Below are positions 9,841 through 21,720 of a stretch of 64,000 nt of DNA, one piece after another. A program made the position numbers and the translations under genes. Positions within the stretch are counted from its first letter, which is position 1. The number at the start of each line of letters is the position of its first letter. This DNA is from Rhabdophis nuchalis (lineage: Eukaryota > Chordata > Lepidosauria > Squamata > Natricidae). Location: positions 19,475,519 through 19,539,518 of the forward strand of contig CM077651.1 in the NCBI GenBank assembly GCA_039707465.1, written 5' to 3'. The notes beneath the pieces were generated by a model. The model saw nothing but the letters and a program-made list of their open reading frames with translations. It did not search any database and was not told where the DNA came from.

Positions 9841-10521
9841 AATTACAACAGAACTGCAGAAAAAACAATTGTTACCAACCTGCCTTCCATTGAGAACCTC
9901 TATATTGCACGAGTCAAAAAGATGGCTGTGAAAATATTTACAGACCCCTCGCATCCTAGACATTAACTGTTTCAACTCCTACTCTCAAAACAATGCTATA
10001 GAGCAGGGGTCTCCAACCTTTGCAACTTTAAATCTGAAGGACTTCAGCTCCCAGACTTCTGGGAGTTGAAGTCCTTCAGACTTAAAGTTGCAAAGGTTGG
10101 AGACCCCTGCTATAGAGCACTGCCCACCAGAACAACTAGACACAAGGACAATTTTTCCATGAACGCCATCATTTTGCTAAACAAATAATTCCCTCAACAC
10201 TGTCAAACTATTTACTAAGTCTGCATTATTATTAATCTTCACATCATTCCTATCAAACCATCTCCTCCCTCTTATAACTGTATGACTGTAATTTTATTGC
10301 TTGTATCTTTACAATTTATATTGATTGTTTCCTAATAGGATTTGATCGCTTATTTGTATCCTATTGCTATCATTAAGTGTTGTACCTTATGATTCTAGAC
10401 GGATGTATATTTTCTTTTTATGTACACCGAGAGCATACGCACCAAAGACAAATTCCTTGTGTGTCCAATCACACTTTGCCAATAAAAAATTCTATTCTAT
10501 TCTATTCTATTCTATTCTATT
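9841..10521 (+). mobile_element. CR1-type LINE with (ATTCT)n tail (snake L3/CR1 group)
   Basis: The end of ORF2 and the 3' UTR of a CR1-like element. Recognisable pieces are the decayed coding stretch 'atatttacagacccctcgcatcc' region near 9935-9960, the resumed coding stretch near 10,118-10,190, 'tgtacaccgagagcat' near 10,421, 'ttgccaataaaaa' and a tail of ATTCT units (10,488-10,521). A foldback MITE at 10,004-10,109 splits it. Elements with this tail are known from snakes, which supports the organism call. Confidence 0.75.
10004..10109. mobile_element. hAT-type foldback MITE inside a CR1
   Basis: A 106-bp inverted-repeat element, CAGGGGTCTCC to GGAGACCCCTG, with a perfect 8-bp duplication CTATAGAG at 9996-10,003 and 10,110-10,117. 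Short relative to its relatives because the central 'ttctccagccagc' loop is missing. Confidence 0.93.
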
Positions 10522-11046
10522 GTTAAAATTGTATTAGCCTCTCTTCTACATCTTTTGTAAACTGAGGCCAAATTTTCTCATTAATTCAGATGCTACTTTA
10601 CTTCCAAGTTTATAATTCCAGTTATCTATTAGGTGCACTAGCTAATTTTAATTGGTTTTTTTTTTTTATCAGCAAGATATTGCAAGTCAGAATAGAATTC
10701 AGCTTTCTTTGCATTGATAGCTGGAGCACAGATTGAATCTCTGTTATATTGATTGGCTTGCCTTGGACCCAAATTGAGATTATTATCATTTGGGGGAGTT
10801 GTATCACCACACTGTCTTGAAACTCATTTGCTAGTTATAATGAACAGGCATTTCTTGTTGGCAATAGATTTGATGCTTCTCAGCCTGGAAGAGACTTTCA
10901 ATGTAGATTATAGTTAGGGCTTATATATGTTTCAGAGCTGAAGAATAAGATCTGCTTTGGAACACATGGAAAGATTAAAAACGCACTTATGCAACTAATT
11001 AAAGCAGATGCATCATTTTCTACGGTGGTGCAGCTGTTAAGGTGAA
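10522..11046. other. No recognisable feature
   Basis: AT-rich spacer between two LINE tails. Confidence 0.5.
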
Positions 11047-11047
11047 C

Positions 11048-11134
<87 letters not shown>

Positions 11135-11536
11135 TTATTACATTTATAAACCATCCCCTCTCCCCAAAGGGACTCGGGGCGGTGTACAGGAAAATTAAAA
11201 ACCATCTAAAAACATACAATACATAACAAGATTAAAAACGAATTAAATTAGCCTGTACTAAAAATTTAAGAACAATTAAAATTGCAGCCCATTAAAAACC
11301 AAATAAAACAATTTGAAAATACAGACTGGGGTGAGAAGCATAAATTAGGCCAAGCCGGCCAGATGAAACAGATGAGTTTTTAATTTTTGACGGAAAGCGC
11401 AGAGGTCTGTAGTCGTTCTAATATCCGGGGGTAGGTCGTTCCAGAGGGTCGGGCCCATCACAGAGAAGGCCCTTCCCCTGTGTGTCACCCGCTGGCATTG
11501 CCTGGTGGACGGCACCCGGAGAAGTCCCTCTCTGTG
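11047..11536 (-). mobile_element. L2-clade LINE, 3' end
   Basis: Read on the minus strand it ends with the C-terminus 'GRAFSVMGPTLWNDLPPDIRT' and 'KLKTHLFHLAGLA', then the 3' UTR with the GC-rich hairpin block near 11,150-11,190, and a tail of about 29 ATT units (11,047-11,135). The 5' truncation point is at about 11,536. Confidence 0.9.
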
Positions 11537-12154
11537 TACTGTGACTTTAAAAATGTGTCTTTTTTGAGAGGTGGGAGTTATTATCATGAATCATTATTTG
11601 TAGTTATGTTAAAAATAAAGTCTTATTCAAATACAATTTGAATCATTATAATTTTATAGACAGTTTATCTAGGTTTTTTTTTTCTTGGTTATGGTATAGA
11701 AGTAACTTTTCTGGCTTTGGGCATTTTTTAAAACTTTATAATCTATAATGTCTAAGGTTCACCTGGAATTCCACCATCCATCTAATCATGCTTGTAGCCT
11801 AGAGATGATTGGCTAAGTTGTTCTCTGCTCAAATGTTTGAAGTGAATTGATGCTCAAATTGGAATAGGTCTTGAAAGTTTTGAGAAATTTCCAATTGCAT
11901 GACTAAAAATTAAAATTTTAATTTAAGGTATGTGAAATCTACATTTATTTTTATTCATTCATTCATTCAGATTCCTTACTTCTGAAAGAGATCTATGGAA
12001 GAGACCGACCTACTGAGGTATCCCTAGTAGCTTGCATCCATCAATCAATCTATTTAATCACTAAGAATTGACACCATCATGATGGCACATAATCAATTGG
12101 GAAAAGAAATAATTAAAAGTACTGATGACATCCTATTGCACAATTCTGAATAAC
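11537..12154. other. No recognisable feature
   Basis: AT-rich spacer with a short ATTC run near 11,950. Confidence 0.5.
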
Positions 12155-12271
12155 TTCATCTATATCTATATCTATATCTATATCTATATCTATATCTATA
12201 TCTATATCTATATCTATATCTATATCTATCTATATCCATTCATCCATTCATCCATCCATTCATCATCTATC

Positions 12272-12351
<80 letters not shown>
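12155..12351. repeat. (ATATCT)n, (ATCC)n and (ATCT)n microsatellites
   Basis: Three related arrays in a row; the last is about 19 ATCT units ending exactly where an L2 copy begins. Confidence 0.97.
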
Positions 12352-12352
<1 letters not shown>

Positions 12353-12428
12353 GGATCGGGTCGCGCCCTTGCGGCCTCTCTTGCGGCGGTGAACCACCCT
12401 GGCTCCTTGGTTAACCGAGGAGCTGCGG

Positions 12429-13553
12429 GTGATGAAACGCCGCAAGAGATGCCTAGAGAGAAGATGGAGGTCTTCCCGATCTGAATCTGACCAGACACAG
12501 GTAAGAGCCCATTTACGGACTTACATTGTGGCGCTGAGAGTGGCCAAACGCCATCATTGTGCTACTCTCATAGCATCCGCAGAAAACCACCCTGCCGCCC
12601 TGTTTAGGGTGACCCGCTCCCTGCTTCAACAAAGGGTGCGGGAAGCCCCGCTACAGGGTAGAGCAGAGGAATTTGTGATTTTTCTGCAGGAGAAAACCGC
12701 TCAGATACAGAACGGGCTACACTCCATTGATGGCCCAGTGAGATGCCACGAGACAGATCTTGTTTGGGAGGAGTTTGACTCCGTTACTTCCGAAGATATG
12801 GACAGGTTACGTGGGCGACTGCGAGCCACCACATGTTTATTGGACCCGTGCCCCTCCTGGCTTGTACTGGCATCCTGGGAGGTGACACGAGGCTGGCTCC
12901 AGGAGGTTGTCAACGCATCCTTAAGTGAGGGTTCCTTGCCTGCTTCCCTAAAAGAAGCTATGGTGAGGCCCCTCCTTAAGAAGCCCTCCTTGGATCCAGC
13001 TCTTTTAAACAACTACCGTCCAGTCTCCAACCTTCCCTTTTTGGCGAAGGTTGTTGAGAGTGTGGTGGCACAACAGTTTCCCCGTCACCTGGAGGAAGTT
13101 GACTATCTAGATCCACGCCAGTCCGGCTTTCGGCCCGGGCATAGCACCGAGACGGCATTGGTCGCGTTGGTTGATGATCTCTGGAGGGCCAGAGATGGGG
13201 GTTGTTCCTCCATCCTGGTCCTATTAGATCTCTCGGCGGCTTTCGATACCATCGACCATGGTATCCTATTGCATCGGCTGGGGCGGTTGGGGGTGGGAGG
13301 CACCGTTTTACGGTGGTTCTCCTCCTACCTCTCTGGCCGATCGCAATTTGTGTTGGCAGGGGGGCAGAGGTCGACCTCGAGACCACTCACATGTGGGGTG
13401 CCTCAGGGGTCGGTCCTCTCGCCTCTCCTGTTTAACACATATATGAAGGCGCTGGGTGAGATCATCCGTGGTTTTGGGGTAGAGTACCATCTATACGCTG
13501 ACACTCAGTTGTATATATCTACCCCAAACCACCCCAACGATGCCGTACGGTGA
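12429..13553 (+). pseudogene. L2 reverse transcriptase, 374 codons, missing one catalytic Asp
   Basis: The largest LINE reading frame here. An N-terminal linker ('[15 protein letters not shown]', about residues 2-16) precedes the polymerase: 'LKKPSLDPALLNNYRPVSNLPF' region (about 181-203), 'QSGFRPGHSTETALVALVDDLW' region (about 234-255), motif A 'LLDLSAAFDTIDHGIL' (about 268-283), 'WFSSYLSGRSQFVL', 'CGVPQGSVLSPLLFN' (about 326-340) and the active-site motif, which reads 'LYADTQLYIS' instead of the expected LYADDTQLYIS. Loss of one Asp codon should abolish polymerization. The frame then stops at 13,553. L2-clade reverse transcriptases act at the nicked target in the nucleus. Confidence 0.92.
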
Positions 13554-13993
13554 TGTGCCAGTGCCTGGAAGCCGTGCGGATCTGGATGGGAAGGAACGGA
13601 CTCAGGCTCAACCCGACCAAGACCGAGTGGCTGTGGTTTCTGGCTGCCCGATTCAACCAGCTCACTCCATCGCTGGCCATAGGGGGCGAACATCTTGCCC
13701 CTGTGGATGAGGCGCGCAATTTGGGTGTCCTCCTGGATGCCCAGCTGTCCATGGAAGATCAAGTGACAGCCGTGGCCAGGAGGGCGTTTTACCAGGTTCG
13801 CCTGGTTCGCCAATTGCGCCCCCTATTGGATCGGGACGCCCTTCGCACAGTCACTCATGCGCTCGTGACATCCCGACTGGACTATTGTAACTCTCTCTAC
13901 ATGGGGCTCCCCTTGAGGTGCACCCGAAGGCTTCAGCTAGTCCAGAACGCAGCCGCGCGAGCAATTATGGAACCGCCAGGTTTACCCATGTAA
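13550..13993 (+). pseudogene. L2 ORF2 thumb/C-terminal fragment
   Basis: Continues the previous fragment in a shifted frame, overlapping it by 4 bp: 'CLEAVRIWMGRNGLRLNPTK', 'KTEWLWFLAARF', 'ARNLGVLLDAQLS', 'SRLDYCNSLYMGLPLRCTRR' and 'LVQNAAARAIM'. It leaves the family frame after 'AIM' because of a small deletion near 13,970, where the related copy at 33,900 reads 'MGTARSTHVTPLL'. Confidence 0.88.
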
Positions 13994-14337
13994 CACCGCT
14001 CTTGCGCGAGCTGCACCGGCTACCTGTCGTCTTTCGGGTGCGCTTCAAGGTGTTAATTATCATCTTTAAAGCGCTCCATGGCTCGGGACCTAGCTACCTG
14101 CGGGATCGGATCCTGCCTCATACATCCTCACGGCCGATTCGCTCCCACAGAGAGGGACTTCTCCGGGTGCCGTCCAGTAAACACTGTCAGCGGGCGACAC
14201 CCAGGGGAAGGGCTATCTCTGTGGTGGGCCCGGCCCTCTGGAACGACCTTCCCCCCGATATTAGGACGACCACGGACCTCCGCTCCTTCCGTCTTAAATT
14301 AAAAACTCATCTTTTCTGTCTGGCCGGCCTAGGATAG
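13918..14337 (+). pseudogene. L2 ORF2 C-terminal end
   Basis: From about 13,975 this frame carries the rest of the protein: 'THVTPLLRELHRLPVVFRVR', 'FKALHGSGPSYLRDRILPHT', 'ISVVGPALWNDLPPDIRTTT' and the terminal 'KLKTHLFCLAGLG'. The residues before that are out of the family frame. Confidence 0.85.
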
Positions 14338-14541
14338 TCTCTCTGTCTTTGGGGTTTTACTGGGTAGTTTTAGTATAGTTCAATTTTAATGGGAAATTTT
14401 AGCGCAGGTTAGGTTTAATTTGTTTTTAAGGAATGTTTGTATGTATTTATTGTTTTTATTCTACCTGTGCACCGCCCCGAGTCCCTATGGGGAGAGGGAG
14501 CGGTTTATAAGTATTAAAATTATTAATTATTATTATTATTA

Positions 14542-14617
<76 letters not shown>
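14542..14617. repeat. (ATCT)n microsatellite
   Basis: About 19 ATCT units directly after the ATT tail of the L2 copy. Confidence 0.97.
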
Positions 14618-16193
14618 AGTGTAGGATATAATATATTGAATACTAGAAGACAAAGGGGGGGATTTTGAACTATGGTCCCCTAGCATTACCTGAACAAATA
14701 GCACCCCAAAATCTAGTCCCCTGAGCAATTCATTATTGATTAGAACAAAAGCCACTAAGGGATCCAAAATATCATATTCCCTCAATCAAACTTCAGTCAA
14801 GGGCAGAAGCTAAAGCAATCTCACTACTCTTTCCTGAATGAGATTGATTGAAATGGATCCAGAAAATTATTTTTACCTAGATACATCTGGAGCTACAAAG
14901 TTAGTATATCCTCAGTCATCTTATTGAAGACTTGAGTCCTGTAATTACATGGATATAATTAAAATGTTCCTTCAGGCCAAAAAAAGGAGTTTTCACTAAA
15001 ACTTTATAATTGACTCCTTCAAACACTTACGTGGCACTTATCCTATGGTGCTTAACACAGTTAGGACTATTTAGACAGGAATGAAAGAAAGACAAATAGA
15101 AGCTCACATCAATTAAGACACCCTGTTCATATCTTCAGGTCCTCTAAGCTGCAAAGAAACCCACTGAATCTGACAAGCAGTCACCAGGATTTTCTTTCTG
15201 TACCTTGTCCCAAGACAGTGGAAAGACTGGAAAGTCAAACTGAGGCACCCCAGACTGACTTGATTGGAACAGATCAATGAAACATGTCCACTTCTCAAGG
15301 GGAGTTTTCAACCATGGGTTCCTTGGTCCTTTCTGAGCTTGGTTGTTTTCTTGAAGTTCTTTCATTACCCAAACTAGGTAAAATCATCAGTGCTAGTGGC
15401 ACTTTCAATTGTTCTAGATTGCCTTCCACATTATTTTGGCACAGTATGGAAAGCCATCACCATCAGTCAACCAGCAGACATAGAGAAGAGCATTTCTAAG
15501 TTGCATACATTGCTACACAGCAGGATTATGCATAGACTTTTTTTTTCTATATGTCACAAATGTTTCCTCATTGCATTCCAACCCTATATTGATAGGTTGT
15601 ATTGTCAGTTCCTAGATAATGCAGACACAAGCCATATATCAAATTTATACTTTAAGGCAATATTCGAATATTCTTCCTGTCAGCAATAAGAACAACCAAT
15701 TAAAAACAAAAAGCTGAAAGCTCTGATTCAAATAGGACAAAGTTTTGACAGATGTCCAACAGCTGTCCACACTTGGCTGTGTGAAGATTGCCAAAATGAA
15801 GATGTAAAAATGATGTCAAATGTAAGATATTAGGAGCCAGAGCAGTTCAAAAGAATACAGGTTTATTGCATGCTAACACACTCTACAAGAATCTGAACTA
15901 CTAATAGTCAAACCATATTGGCGGCAGATAAGGATGGAATTCAAGGTGGGCTGGACTTAGATTTCTTGTGGGAGTGATGGGACTCAAGACTTATGAAACA
16001 ATTGAGCTTTCCCTCAGGCTCAGCCTGGTCATCCCCTGCATATAGTTCCATTTCTCAGGGAAACCTTGATCAAATGTTAGCACCTCTCACTCATTAAAAA
16101 AGTAAAAGAAAGAATAACTTACTATACCAAATATCTTTATTAATACTCACATGCACACATTTTAACTGCATAATGTGGCAAGAAGTCATGGAA

Positions 16194-16194
<1 letters not shown>
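14618..16194. other. No recognisable feature
   Basis: AT-rich sequence of about 1.6 kb. Open frames up to 99 codons show no family motif and no codon bias that I can see. Confidence 0.5.
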
Positions 16195-16277
<83 letters not shown>

Positions 16278-16516
16278 TTTCACATAAACCGCGCTCTCTC
16301 TCCCCGAAGGGACTCGAGGCGGTGCACAGGGAATTTAAAAATACATGTATAAAACCACAAGCATAAATACAATATTAAAATGAATTAAACTTAAACCCTG
16401 TGCTAAAATCCCAAACCAACTAAACCTAAACCCCTAAAAAACCCTAATAAAACAGTTCGACTACCCCAGGCTGGCCAGGCAGAAGAAATGAGTTTTTAGT
16501 TTTTGACAGAAGGAGG
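16195..16516 (-). mobile_element. L2-clade LINE, 3' UTR
   Basis: Minus strand: a few codons of the C-terminus ('KLKTHFFCLASLG'), the 3' UTR with 'tttagcacagggttt', the hairpin block near 16,290-16,325, and an ATT tail at 16,195-16,276. Confidence 0.88.
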
Positions 16517-16865
16517 AACAATATTTGGATAGCCCAATTACCGTAAATAGTTGGTATTCATATTTTATTTTTAGACTCCTTTTATAATATAGAAAAAATA
16601 AAACCAGACAATAAACTGGAATCCAAATTAAATGTGCTTTTAAGGCTCCATGGAGACTGCATACAAATGTGTGGCATACAAATCCACATGACAACAGGTA
16701 TAAATAATGACTTAATCTATATAATCTTGGCTTCTGCATTGAACAGACACCTCAGCAGATACCTTGTATACCTGGGAGATTAATAGAAAAGCCTGCCGTA
16801 CTTTCAATATACAGGTTACAGAACTTTTCATTTAGAAGTGAACCAAATTCCCTTGTTTGGACAGA

Positions 16866-16867
<2 letters not shown>
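16517..16867. other. No recognisable feature
   Basis: AT-rich spacer. Confidence 0.5.
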
Positions 16868-16936
<69 letters not shown>

Positions 16937-16952
16937 CGCGCACACACACACA
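16868..16952. repeat. (TG)n-(CG)n-(CA)n alternating tract
   Basis: About 30 TG units pass into seven CG units (about 16,928-16,941) and then CA units. The whole 85 bp alternates purine and pyrimidine. Confidence 0.97.
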
Positions 16953-17646
16953 TACATGCACATGGAATTTTCTTTTAGAATAAGCAAAGATATGCACAAC
17001 AGAGAGAAAGGAAGAAGAAATTAAACATAGGACATCAAAAAATAAGCGAAAATGTCTGGAAACTTTTCAGAGAGGATGAGGGTGATATTTCTTACTGATC
17101 CTGTTATGGCAATGCACTGCCTCCAGAGGAAAAGACATCATGAACAAAAGTTTCTGGAGAGAAGCTTTTACAAAAATTTAATGTCTTCACATCCAGTTTC
17201 TGCACTTCTCAGAGGCATATGAATGAACAACAAGACACCATGAGAAAAAAGATGAACAAGCTTTAGTCTAATCCACTCACTACAAACATTATCTGTTGCA
17301 CAGATATTTTAAGAGAACTTGTTAATTTATTTAATAACCCACTCTTACATTTACTGAAATAAAGGCTGGAAATTCAATTTCCTTTCAATATTTCAAACTT
17401 CAGTTCTTATGAACTCTTTTGTTGGCCATGTTGATTCAAGTACATTGGTATAATTTAAAACGTAGCTTACTTGCTCCAATACTACAGCTAGCCAGCTAGA
17501 TGCAAAATGTATTTGTATACATATAAATTACATAGTAATCGCATAAATTGAGTAATTATGAGGGTTGTATATTAACAAATTTACCAATAATCAAGGAAAG
17601 TCTACTTAAATGTAGCTATTTCAGATATTAGGTAACAAATGTCAGA

Positions 17647-17647
<1 letters not shown>
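16953..17647. other. No recognisable feature
   Basis: AT-rich spacer. Confidence 0.5.

Positions 17648-17698
<51 letters not shown>
17648..17698. repeat. (AT)n(GT)n microsatellite
   Basis: Short AT run followed by about 20 GT units. Confidence 0.95.
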
Positions 17699-17700
<2 letters not shown>

Positions 17701-18807
17701 GTTTTATGAGCTGATCAGTCTCTAGTGATGAGCCGATAGGCAGTAAGGGAAACAGTATGTCTCCTCCCTTAATCAGGGCCTAATAATAACAGGTTGTTGT
17801 GAAACAACATATATATGGCATGACAAATTATTAAAAGTCAATGCATTTAGACAGTCTAACAGTAAGGGTCTTTTTTTCACAAAAATGGTGGGATATGCAA
17901 TAAGTAAATATAATAAATAAAATAATAAATAAATGAATAATAGTTGAACAAAATAAACTTAAAAGAAGAGGGAGCCCATAGTTTAAGTCCCTTAGTTAGT
18001 AGGCTATCATTCAGTGAGACTGCAGCCTTATATGCAAGATTCTGCATGCTGGACTTGGCATCTTTCCAATGAATTCTACTTGGGTTTTTTTCTGCATTTT
18101 TTCAAAAAATATCGCAAGGCTGAAAGAACACATTTAACCTTTAACTTAAATATAACTAGATTATAAGATACATGAAACTAAAAACATTTAGCCAAACGAA
18201 ATAAAGTGCAATGGCAAATAAAATCAACCATTAAATTTAGTCTAGCATGAATAATAGGTGACTTAAGAATAAATTAATCATTTTTAAAGCTGCACAGGGC
18301 AGATGTGGCAATACCAATTCAGGGCACAGCAATGTAGCTGATGTTCTGGCAGGCAATTAGTTCATTTCTCTAGAAATCCACAACATAAACGTCTGGTTTT
18401 ATTCCAAAGAAACATTTCTGAGGTCAATATTTTTATATATAATTCTTCCTGTCTCTCTCTCTTCCTCCCTCTTTACCTCCCTCCCTCTCTCACATCTATC
18501 TGTCTGTCTGACTTTTCTTGTTAAACTTGGTCAATTATTTTGATATACGACAGAAGTTATCAAGCAGACAGACGTAACTTTCAAAAAATATCCGGTAAGT
18601 TTACTTTTAGCATACACACAACCATTGTTACCGTAAGTCTCAGGGAATCAGTTTTTAAGTGTCCATCACTTTGGAATTTTATTTCTAGGAACTATCCTAC
18701 AGCAAAACATTCTGTACATTCCCTGAAACTGAAAATTCCGTTTAAACAGACAATCGTTCAACAGACACTATTGTTGTTCATTGTGATGTTTTCAAGGTAT
18801 TTGCAAA
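17699..18807. other. No recognisable feature
   Basis: AT-rich; a CT-rich patch with TCTG units near 18,440-18,515. Confidence 0.5.
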
Positions 18808-19190
18808 GAGGTACGGCTCGACTTACGACCACAATTGAGCTCAAAATTTCTACAGCTAAGTCAGACAATTGTTAAGTGAATTTTGCCCCATTTTATGACC
18901 TTTCTTGCCATATTTGTTAAGTGAATCATTGCAGTTGTTAAGAAAGTATCATAGTTGTTAAGTGACTCTGGCTTCCCATTGACTTTGCTCATCTGAAAGT
19001 CACAAAAGACTCCAGGAAACTGTAGTTGTCATAGATATGAGTCACTTACCAAGTATCTGAATTTTGATGGCATGAACATGGGGATGCAACATGGGATGTA
19101 AGTGTGAAAATGGTCATAAGTAACTTTTTTCAGTGTCATTGTAATTTCAAACAGTCACTAAACAAACTATTGTAACTCAAGGACTACCTG
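18808..19190 (+). mobile_element. Non-autonomous TIR DNA transposon, GTTAAGTGA family
   Basis: Starts near 'gctcgacttacgaccacaat' and ends 'gtaactcaaggactacctg', whose complement resembles the start, so the ends are degraded inverted repeats. The interior repeats 'gttgttaagtga' several times. Non-coding. Relatives: 6760-7150 (minus), 49,622-49,740, and modules at 53,127 and 63,150. The superfamily cannot be settled from the ends alone. Confidence 0.72.
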
Positions 19191-19327
19191 CATATGTATT
19201 TGACCAAGATGTGAATCTCAATGCATTCTTTTTTTTAAAAAAAAAATGAGCTGTCATAATTACATCATTTATTTATTTAGTTTAGTTTAGTCATTCATTT
19301 AAAACTGATATACTTCTTGCCTTAGAA

Positions 19328-19462
19328 CAGGGGTCTCCAACCTTTGCAACTTTAAGTCTGAAGGACTTCAGCTCCCAGAATTCTCCAGCCAGCAAAGCTG
19401 GCTGGAGAAGTCTGGGAGTTGAAGTCCTTCAGACTTAAAGTTGCAAAGGTTGGAGACCCCTG
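19328..19462. mobile_element. hAT-type foldback MITE
   Basis: 135 bp, CAGGGGTCTCC to GGAGACCCCTG, long near-perfect arms around 'ttctccagccagcaaagct'. Perfect 8-bp duplication CCTTAGAA at 19,320-19,327 and 19,463-19,470. Confidence 0.94.
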
Positions 19463-19539
19463 CCTTAGAACACTTGAAAGCAGCATAATCAACTATGCAA
19501 ACTTTAACCAAACAATGGTTACTTTCACTCAGGAATAAC

Positions 19540-19622
19540 ACAACAGAACAGAATCAAAAGGTTGGAAGGGACTTTGAAGGTCTTCTAGTCCAACCTCATG
19601 CTCAAGCAGGAAACCTGGCATT
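19540..19622 (-). mobile_element. CR1 LINE, 3' terminal fragment
   Basis: Contains 'ggttggaagggactttga' and 'ggtcttctagtccaacc', the CR1 3' end read on the opposite strand. Confidence 0.7.
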
Positions 19623-21720
19623 CTCCATTTTCAGAAGAAAATTTGGAACTCAGACAGCATCTTATGGACTGTGGCTGAAGTCTTCAAGGATTGAAAATTA
19701 AGACATTTGTTCAAATACTAGAAAATATTTGATATGAAATTTGGATCAGATAAAAAAAACAGGAAATGTTAAATGATACTTTGTAGGTAGCATTGTAATC
19801 TGACTGCTACATGTAGTTAACTATCATATGGAATCAGACAGTAGCATATTGTAAGGCAGCATTGGTTAGCTGCTACAAAAGCATTCGCAGAGGTACAAAG
19901 ATAATAAGTCAATAAATTATCTGAAGACTAATTGGCAGTGCCATCCTAAGTAGAATTCTCCATTTGGGTTTGCTGGAATCTTGTCACTGATTCTGGCACA
20001 TCAAGGAGATCTGGAAGGCATGTTTACTTGATTTCTTAAGCTAGAATTAGACATTTATTCAAAACGCATGACAAGCCAGTATACAGGAGAAAATGAAAAC
20101 AAAGTCTTTACAACTTAATGTAACCAGCAGCTAACTCAAAAGCTAACAATCACCAGGTCTGAGCTACAACTTCACGATGATTGCTCAACTAGTTTCAGTG
20201 AGACAGTAACTGATTGGTTATACTTGAATTGCCAAAGGTTCATTTTACGATATACCTATTTTATTTTCTGCAGTTAAATCATACTTAGTACCAAGGAACA
20301 CATATGACCTGTTTTAAAGAGCCCTCCCCATTAAACCAATAACCCAGGGTGGAAAACTAGATAAGTGTACTACTGTCTCTGGATAATAGGTATTTTGTTT
20401 TGAAAAGTGTCTCTGTAGCTTTTCTGTAGCTAGCTGCCTTACAACAATTAGACAGTGGAGATGGGCAAATGGTTTAACAAGATCAACAGTCACACCATAT
20501 TTCACGCAGGCGAGTATGAAGCCGGCTGTGGGAATTTATTTCAAACGATATCTTATTATGGACTTCCCCTGCTGCAATAAACACTATGCTCCTAGATACA
20601 TTTTTAATATCATCAGGTATAGCTGGAGCTACGCTTAAAAAGTGGAATTTATCCTAAGGCTTAAGAAGAAAAGGTTTACTACTCTTGTCCTAAGTAATCA
20701 AAGATCTGTTTCATTGGGGATATTTTTTTTCCCAGGCTATTTTAGCCATTAGGGGAGCAAATGAAACAAGGTACAGTCTTCTATCATGTTGCCAAATGCT
20801 ATTTTCATGAGCGCACTGATCCAGAACATGCGACTTGGCAGTAAATCCCATTGATTTCAGCTAACGGGGTTTGGTTGAGAACATGAATCACCGTGCAGAG
20901 TGTGGACAAATGTGCACAAATAAGCTCAAAGAAAGAGGCTGCAAAGGGGAGGAAATAGGAAATCGCTCCAGGCGATTTGAAAAAGCAAAAGTACCTTTTT
21001 ATACATAGACCTTCGGACAAGGCTCCACAAAGGTTATTATGAAGGATCTCTAATTCACCCCGAGGCTGCTGCTAAAATAAACAAACAAACAAATGAATAA
21101 ATAAAGTACCGAGCCCCAGTCAAGCATTGTGCCCTGCTTTTGAGTAATTGACTGAGAAATTATGCTTTCAAAAACCAGCATAAGGTATTTTGCAAGATCT
21201 GCTTTCCCAGGCTTTAATCTTTTGTGCAGAAAATCACATTTTTGCAACAAGTTTGGAATGGAACCTAAGCTGTCTTAGTGTTTGCAGCCTGTGTTTTTTA
21301 TATAGAACGGCAGCACACATTTGTTCTTGCCACACTTTTCCATCCTTGTGGTCATTCTTAATGCGAGAAAATGAATGTTTGTATAGAAAATAGCAAACAA
21401 CTTATGTCCTGATAAGATTTATATGCCCATAATATAGCATTGATTGAAATGCCACTCATTCTGGACCAGAGAGATGCTTTTCCCTACCTCTTCGTTTATT
21501 GCATGCCACAGTTGCTGAATGGAAAAGAGATAGGCATCATATGTTGCCTCAATATGTACTTTCCATGGTCGGTATCACAGCTCTTGAATAATGGCAATAA
21601 CATTATGATTACATCTAGTTGCATTTTTATTAATTTGCACTTTTAAAAAACATATTTGTCATCTGTTCTGAAAGTGCTGGGCAGAGGAAGAGTAAGAATA
21701 AATTTCTGAGCAGGATGTTT
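19623..21720. other. No recognisable feature
   Basis: Two kilobases of AT-rich sequence with no repeat family or exon that I can name. A short AAAC run occurs near 21,077. Confidence 0.45.

Larger units (their letters stand above)
12352..14540 (+). mobile_element. L2-clade LINE, longest copy in the window
   Basis: About 2.2 kb covering the linker upstream of the polymerase, reverse transcriptase, C-terminal region and 3' UTR. The 3' UTR (14,337-14,540) has the 'ttagcgcagg' block, the GC-rich hairpin block near 14,470-14,505 and an ATT tail. ATCT arrays flank it on both sides (to 12,351 and from 14,542), which suggests insertion into one array. The endonuclease domain is not present, and several frame breaks make it inactive. 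Confidence 0.94.

Noticed and set aside
12125..12484. Frame of YIYIYI and YLSIYLSI repeats
   Set aside because: Translation of ATATCT and ATCT arrays; the same applies to 9124-9558, 14,420-14,668 and 51,084-51,428.
12976..13386. 136-codon minus-strand frame
   Set aside because: Antisense to the L2 reverse transcriptase, whose plus-strand frame has clear family motifs.
12352..14337. Host gene encoding a reverse transcriptase-like protein
   Set aside because: Multiple frame breaks, a lost catalytic residue, 5' truncation and the LINE 3' UTR show a dead retrotransposon.
14618..16194. Possible exons in open frames of 60-99 codons
   Set aside because: No motif, no splice-site pattern that stood out and AT-rich composition like the surrounding spacer.
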